Assembly (NCBI GenBank): GCA_025927475.1
Contig: JAICLL010000024.1
Location: 1-52,484, forward strand
Reading direction: 5' to 3'
DNA: 52,484 nt
Origin: Pirellulales bacterium
GTDB lineage: Bacteria; Planctomycetota; Planctomycetia; Pirellulales; JAICIG01
Shown here one piece after another: positions 49,607 to 52,484 of this stretch (positions within the stretch are counted from its first letter, which is position 1; each line of letters opens with the position of its first letter). Below the pieces are notes generated by a model. It did no database searches. It was given only the letters and a program-made list of their open reading frames with translations, and was not told the origin of the DNA. A program made the translations under genes and the position numbers.

Positions 49607-51537
49607 TTGCGCCCACCAATGGACACTACCCCCACCGCCTTCGCCCGAATGGCCGGCTACCGCGGCTGAGCATAGAAATGCCGCCCCACGATCTGGAGGC
49701 GGAGAAGGCCGTGCTTGCCAGCCTCATCCTTGACCCATCGGTCCGATCCGAAGTCGCGCAGGTGATTTCGCCCGCCGAATTTTATTCGCCCGCGCACCGC
49801 GTAGTCTGGCACGCGCTGGCCGAGATGGCGCGACGCGGCGAAACGCCCGACCCGGTTTTGCTGTCTCACGAATTAGGGCCAGACGGAATCGCCGAGATCG
49901 GTGGACTTGCGTATCTGACGGAGATCATCGAGAGCGTCCCCACGCCGGCCAACGCGGTGTTCTATGCGCGCATCGTCAAAGATCACGCTGATAGGCGAGC
50001 GGTCATCGACGCGGGCCGCGAGCTGCTCAAGCTCGGCAACCAAAGCCAATGCGACGCCGACACACGCACTGCCGAGGCCCGGCGAATCGTCCTCGGACTT
50101 AATGCCGAGCCGGCTGACACGCGCGGCCCCTGCGAGACGCTTGCCTACCGGCCCTTCCCCACGCATGCCTTGCCGGAAGCGGTGCGAGGGCTGGTGACCG
50201 CTGGCGCCGCCGCCATCGGGTGCGACGCCGCCTACATCGCGCTGCCCTTGCTTTCGGTTCTCGCCGCGGCAATCGGCAACAGCCGCCGCATCAGGCTGAA
50301 GCGGGCATGGACCGAACCCGCGATCGTCTGGACGGCGATCGTCGGCAACAGCGGCACGATGAAGTCACCCGCCTTGGATCTCGCGTTGCGGCCGGTCCGC
50401 GCGCTGCAAGGCAAGTCGTTCGCATTTATGGGCAAGACCCCGCCGGCGCGGTATCTTACCAACGATGCCACCATAGAGGCCATTGCGGGGCTGTTAGCGA
50501 AACAGCCGCGCGGTATTTTGCTCGCCGCCGACGAGCTCTCGGGCTGGTTACGCTCGCATGACGCCTATAAGTCGGGCCGCGCCGGCGACACCGCGAAATG
50601 GCTGGAGCTGCACGGCGGGCGCGCCCTTACGATCGACCGGAAATCGGTAGAGCGCCCGGTGGTCTACATTCCCAATGCCAGCGTGAGTATTACCGGAGGA
50701 ATTCAGCCGGACATACTTCGGTCCTGTCTCGGACACGAGCACCTTGCCGACGGGCTGGCAGCCAGGCTTCTGATGGGCTGGCCGCCGAGCACCGTAAAGC
50801 GCTGGCGTGAGGCCGACGTATCCGAGGATACCGCCGATTGCATCGACCTCGTCGTCCAGAAACTCTACTGGCTCGAACCGGAGCTCGACGCGGCCGGGGA
50901 GCCCTATCCAAAGCCAATTGGCTTTTCGATCGAAGGCAAGCGCGCTTGGGTGGAGTGGTACAACGCTTTCGCCGAAGGCCAGCAAGGGCTGGCGGCCGAG
51001 CTCGCGTCAGCCGCGGCCAAGATCGAAGGTTACGCCGCGCGGCTATCGCTGATCGTCCACTGTGTCCGCCAGGTCGACGACGAATTGCCATGCGACGCAC
51101 CGATCGACGGTGCCAGCGTTGCCGCGGGGGTCGCCATCGCCGAATGGTGTTGGGCCGAGGCCCAGCGCATCTACGCGATGCTGGCCGAGTCACCTGCGGA
51201 GGCGATGCGGCGAGAATTGATGGAGTTTGTCAGGGCGCACGGTGCCGAAGGCATCACCCCGAACGAATTGAAAGCTAGCTCGCGCAGATACCGAGGCGCG
51301 GGCGCAGCACGAGAGGCCCTAGATCGCCTCGTTGCTGATGGCTTTGCACGGTGGGAACGACGGCCCGCCGGACCGCGAGGCGGACGCCCGAGCGACGTCT
51401 GTGTATTGAATGTCTCCGGTCCCGGTACCGAAACCGCGCAAAACACGGCAGAAGATGGGGTTTCGGTACCGGGACCGCCCCAGGCAGGGGCAGACGGGAC
51501 ACTGCAGGGGCCGCGCGTTGAATCGGGTGAGATATGA
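49603..51537 (+). CDS. DnaB-N/DUF3987 replication-type ATPase
   Basis: The 644-residue protein begins with a DnaB N-terminal helical domain: MPPHDLEAEKAVLASLILDP (26-45), EFYSPAHRVVWHALAEMA and GGLAYLTEIIESVPTPANAV. This domain in replicative helicases binds primase. DUF3987 follows (about 180-520), with a Walker A-like GNSGTMKS (248-255) and Walker B-like GILLAADE (304-311). The C terminus (about 540-600) looks like a winged helix (MRRELMEFVRAHGAEGITPN, ELKASSRRYRGAGAAREALD). Combined DnaB-N and DUF3987 proteins occur in phages and integrative elements, so a role in element replication is likely. ATG 49603 overlaps the CsrA-like stop, and its own stop overlaps the next start. Confidence 0.88.
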   Translation: MIAPTNGHYPHRLRPNGRLPRLSIEMPPHDLEAEKAVLASLILDPSVRSEVAQVISPAEFYSPAHRVVWHALAEMARRGETPDPVLLSHELGPDGIAEIGGLAYLTEIIESVPTPANAVFYARIVKDHADRRAVIDAGRELLKLGNQSQCDADTRTAEARRIVLGLNAEPADTRGPCETLAYRPFPTHALPEAVRGLVTAGAAAIGCDAAYIALPLLSVLAAAIGNSRRIRLKRAWTEPAIVWTAIVGNSGTMKSPALDLALRPVRALQGKSFAFMGKTPPARYLTNDATIEAIAGLLAKQPRGILLAADELSGWLRSHDAYKSGRAGDTAKWLELHGGRALTIDRKSVERPVVYIPNASVSITGGIQPDILRSCLGHEHLADGLAARLLMGWPPSTVKRWREADVSEDTADCIDLVVQKLYWLEPELDAAGEPYPKPIGFSIEGKRAWVEWYNAFAEGQQGLAAELASAAAKIEGYAARLSLIVHCVRQVDDELPCDAPIDGASVAAGVAIAEWCWAEAQRIYAMLAESPAEAMRRELMEFVRAHGAEGITPNELKASSRRYRGAGAAREALDRLVADGFARWERRPAGPRGGRPSDVCVLNVSGPGTETAQNTAEDGVSVPGPPQAGADGTLQGPRVESGEI

Positions 51538-51902
51538 CCACAGCCCCGTTGCTCGAGCGGCTCGCCAGTCTCGGCGTGGATGTTTGGGCCGACGAAGGGC
51601 GGCTGCTCTGGCGAGCGCCAACTGGCGTGGTAAGCGGTGATCTGTTCGCCCAGTTGCGTGATCACCGGTGCGAGATTTTGCAGGCCCTGGAGGCAAAAGA
51701 ATCCTCGCCCGTTCCCGCGCCGCGCCCGCTACCGCTACTCGGCCGTTGCCGCCTTCACGTCGACCCCAGCGACTGGCACGACGAGCAGGTTGGCCAACGC
51801 ATTCGCACTTCGTGCAAGAAGTGCGGCACGTTCATCGGTTACCGGCCGCTGCCAGCTATGCGAAGTAGCAATCCGCGAAGCCGGCAAACGCGCCGCGCCT
51901 AG
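51534..51902 (+). CDS. TubC N-terminal-domain-like small protein
   Basis: The 122-residue protein starts LLERLASLGVDVWADEGRLL and WRAPTGVVSGDLFAQLRDHR, followed by CEILQALEAKE. This alpha-beta fold is shared with the TubC docking domain and often found as a free protein beside DUF3987 or primase genes in mobile elements. The second half carries SCKKCGTFIGYRP and nearby CRLHVD, which could hold a zinc ion. ATG 51534 overlaps the previous stop (ATGA). Its TAG overlaps the TAG of the second CsrA-like gene on the opposite strand (CTAG). It probably assists the replication ATPase; that is inference from the neighbourhood. Confidence 0.75.
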   Translation: MTTAPLLERLASLGVDVWADEGRLLWRAPTGVVSGDLFAQLRDHRCEILQALEAKESSPVPAPRPLPLLGRCRLHVDPSDWHDEQVGQRIRTSCKKCGTFIGYRPLPAMRSSNPRSRQTRRA

Positions 51903-52114
51903 GCGGCCCGCGACTCACAACTGGGCGACGATGACTCGCACGACGCCAGCGAGGCCGGCTCGTCGTCGCGGCGGATCTTCAGTTCGCGCGGCGCCACGAA
52001 GTCCAACTCGGTCTCGGGGCCGCTACGAACGACGGCAACACGCATCAGCCACCGCCCATGCGCATCGTAGACGTTCACTGACTCGCCCGGCTTCCGAGAG
52101 ATTTTGAGGCCCAT
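51899..52114 (-). CDS. CsrA-like RNA-binding protein (second copy, opposite strand)
   Basis: The 71-residue protein begins MGLKISRKPGESVNVYDAHG, close to the LxLSRKPGE start of many CsrA proteins. RWLMRVAVVRSGPETELDFV and APRELKIRRDDEP follow, with the RNA-contact Arg region preserved (IRRDD where CsrA has VHREE). An acidic and Ser/Cys-rich tail (SCESSSPSCESRAA) is additional. ATG 52114 has GAAGGAA upstream; the longer frame to 52171 has no family sequence. It converges on the TubC-like gene with a 4-bp overlap. It differs enough from the first copy to be a paralogue. Two CsrA-like genes in one island is unusual. Confidence 0.68.
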   Translation of the reverse strand: MGLKISRKPGESVNVYDAHGRWLMRVAVVRSGPETELDFVAPRELKIRRDDEPASLASCESSSPSCESRAA

Positions 52115-52484
52115 GCTCGTTTCCTTCGAAGAAGGCAGTGGCGTGCCGTCCCTGGCACTTCGCCGGCCCATCCTGACCGAACCACGCCGCCGGCATTATG
52201 GGCCGACTTGCCGCGAGATGGTGAGACCAATTCGCTTTCCCTTCGCGCGAAGGCAGGGCGGTAGGGCAAGGCCGAGAAGCCCGGCCGTTGTAGCTTTTAC
52301 AAATCGACGTAGCCGCCAGCGGCACAGATCGGTACACTCCGCCTCATGCCAAGAAACGAATCATCGAGCCATGCGCCGTCGCCCACGTTCGTTGGCCGGC
52401 TGCGCTCAACGTGCTGTCGTCGGTTCGCTTGACGCCGGTTTCTTGGCGTGAAATGCGTCGCGGCCGAACCACCGGCGGCCGGAA
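52115..52484. other. Right-edge stretch without a confident gene
   Basis: This region upstream of the second CsrA-like gene holds several short open frames on both strands, none with a recognisable product or ribosome site. A minus-strand frame entering from the right edge (… RRWFGRDAFHAKKPAS) could be the 3' end of a neighbouring gene, but two other minus frames are open too, so none can be chosen. No copy of the tRNA-Ala 3' end is seen, so the island's far boundary lies beyond 52484. Confidence 0.5.

Noticed and set aside
52023..52451. ORFs at the right edge on both strands
   Set aside because: No ribosome site, no recognisable domain and mutual overlap with the second CsrA-like gene; composition is that of noncoding GC-rich DNA.

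Overview
The window looks like chromosomal DNA of a planctomycete, most likely of the Pirellulales type. Several family signatures point that way: a DUF1549/DUF1553 cytochrome-like protein with DUF1501 Tat-exported partners, a DUF1559 pseudopilin-like protein ending in the H-X9-DG motif, a DUF4058 protein, an out-of-frame N-terminal LEALEARELLAA tag of the kind found on planctomycete surface proteins, and many short palindromic repeats of the type common in these genomes. The DNA is GC-rich throughout. The species cannot be named from the sequence alone.

Layout. 1-2644 (minus): 5' part of a large RHS/YD-repeat surface protein, running off the left edge, with a rearranged or frameshifted N terminus. 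2700-3118: a divergent promoter region with a consensus-quality sigma70 promoter facing a 60-residue ORF. 3115-4615 (minus): msrA and a DUF4058 gene. 4716-7331 (plus): an MBOAT acyltransferase and a membrane-anchored SGNH-like partner. 7435-25481 (minus): an exopolysaccharide/O-antigen-like cluster, mostly closely spaced or ATGA-overlapping genes. Read in its transcription direction it encodes a Wzz-like chain-length protein, an initiating sugar transferase with a degenerate N-terminal domain, a flippase, a fused O-antigen ligase-glycosyltransferase, a GT4, a WecG/TagA/CpsF transferase, a GDP-mannose 3,5-epimerase-like enzyme, a GT2, an SDR, then an NAD-sugar epimerase, an RmlC-like epimerase, a DUF4910 protein, a C-methyltransferase, a glucose-1-phosphate cytidylyltransferase and a PIG-L deacetylase. 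Together these could build, modify, export and polymerise a polysaccharide that includes a nucleotide-linked methylated or branched sugar; the MBOAT/SGNH pair may acylate it.

25693-30123 (plus): ribokinase, NAD(P)HX dehydratase, a radical SAM protein, an orphan HicA, a small hypothetical and a KdgK-like sugar kinase. 30261-39579 (plus): DUF1549/DUF1553 and DUF1501 pair, split by a cassette made of an 8-bp tandem array and a four-helix-bundle (S23/IVP) gene, followed by a two-lobed alpha/beta hydrolase, a hairpin-rich intergenic stretch and a second DUF1501 gene. 39597-45505: RluA-type pseudouridine synthase and FtsH (minus), divergent from a Cys/His-rich exported protein, a DUF1559 protein and a small lipoprotein (plus), then a flippase-like membrane protein (minus).

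45658-52484: a tRNA-Ala(GGC) gene directly followed by a genomic island: tyrosine integrase, an unrecognised 542-residue protein with helix-turn-helix segments, an excisionase-like protein, a CsrA-like protein, a DnaB-N/DUF3987 replication-type ATPase, a TubC-N-like protein and a second, oppositely oriented CsrA-like protein. The distal attachment site is not in the window, so the island probably continues past the right edge. This CsrA-carrying island, and the S23/tandem-repeat cassette, are the most unusual parts of the window. A further theme is short palindromic repeats overlapping gene ends, so that they encode the terminal tails, or an internal insertion, of otherwise ordinary proteins.
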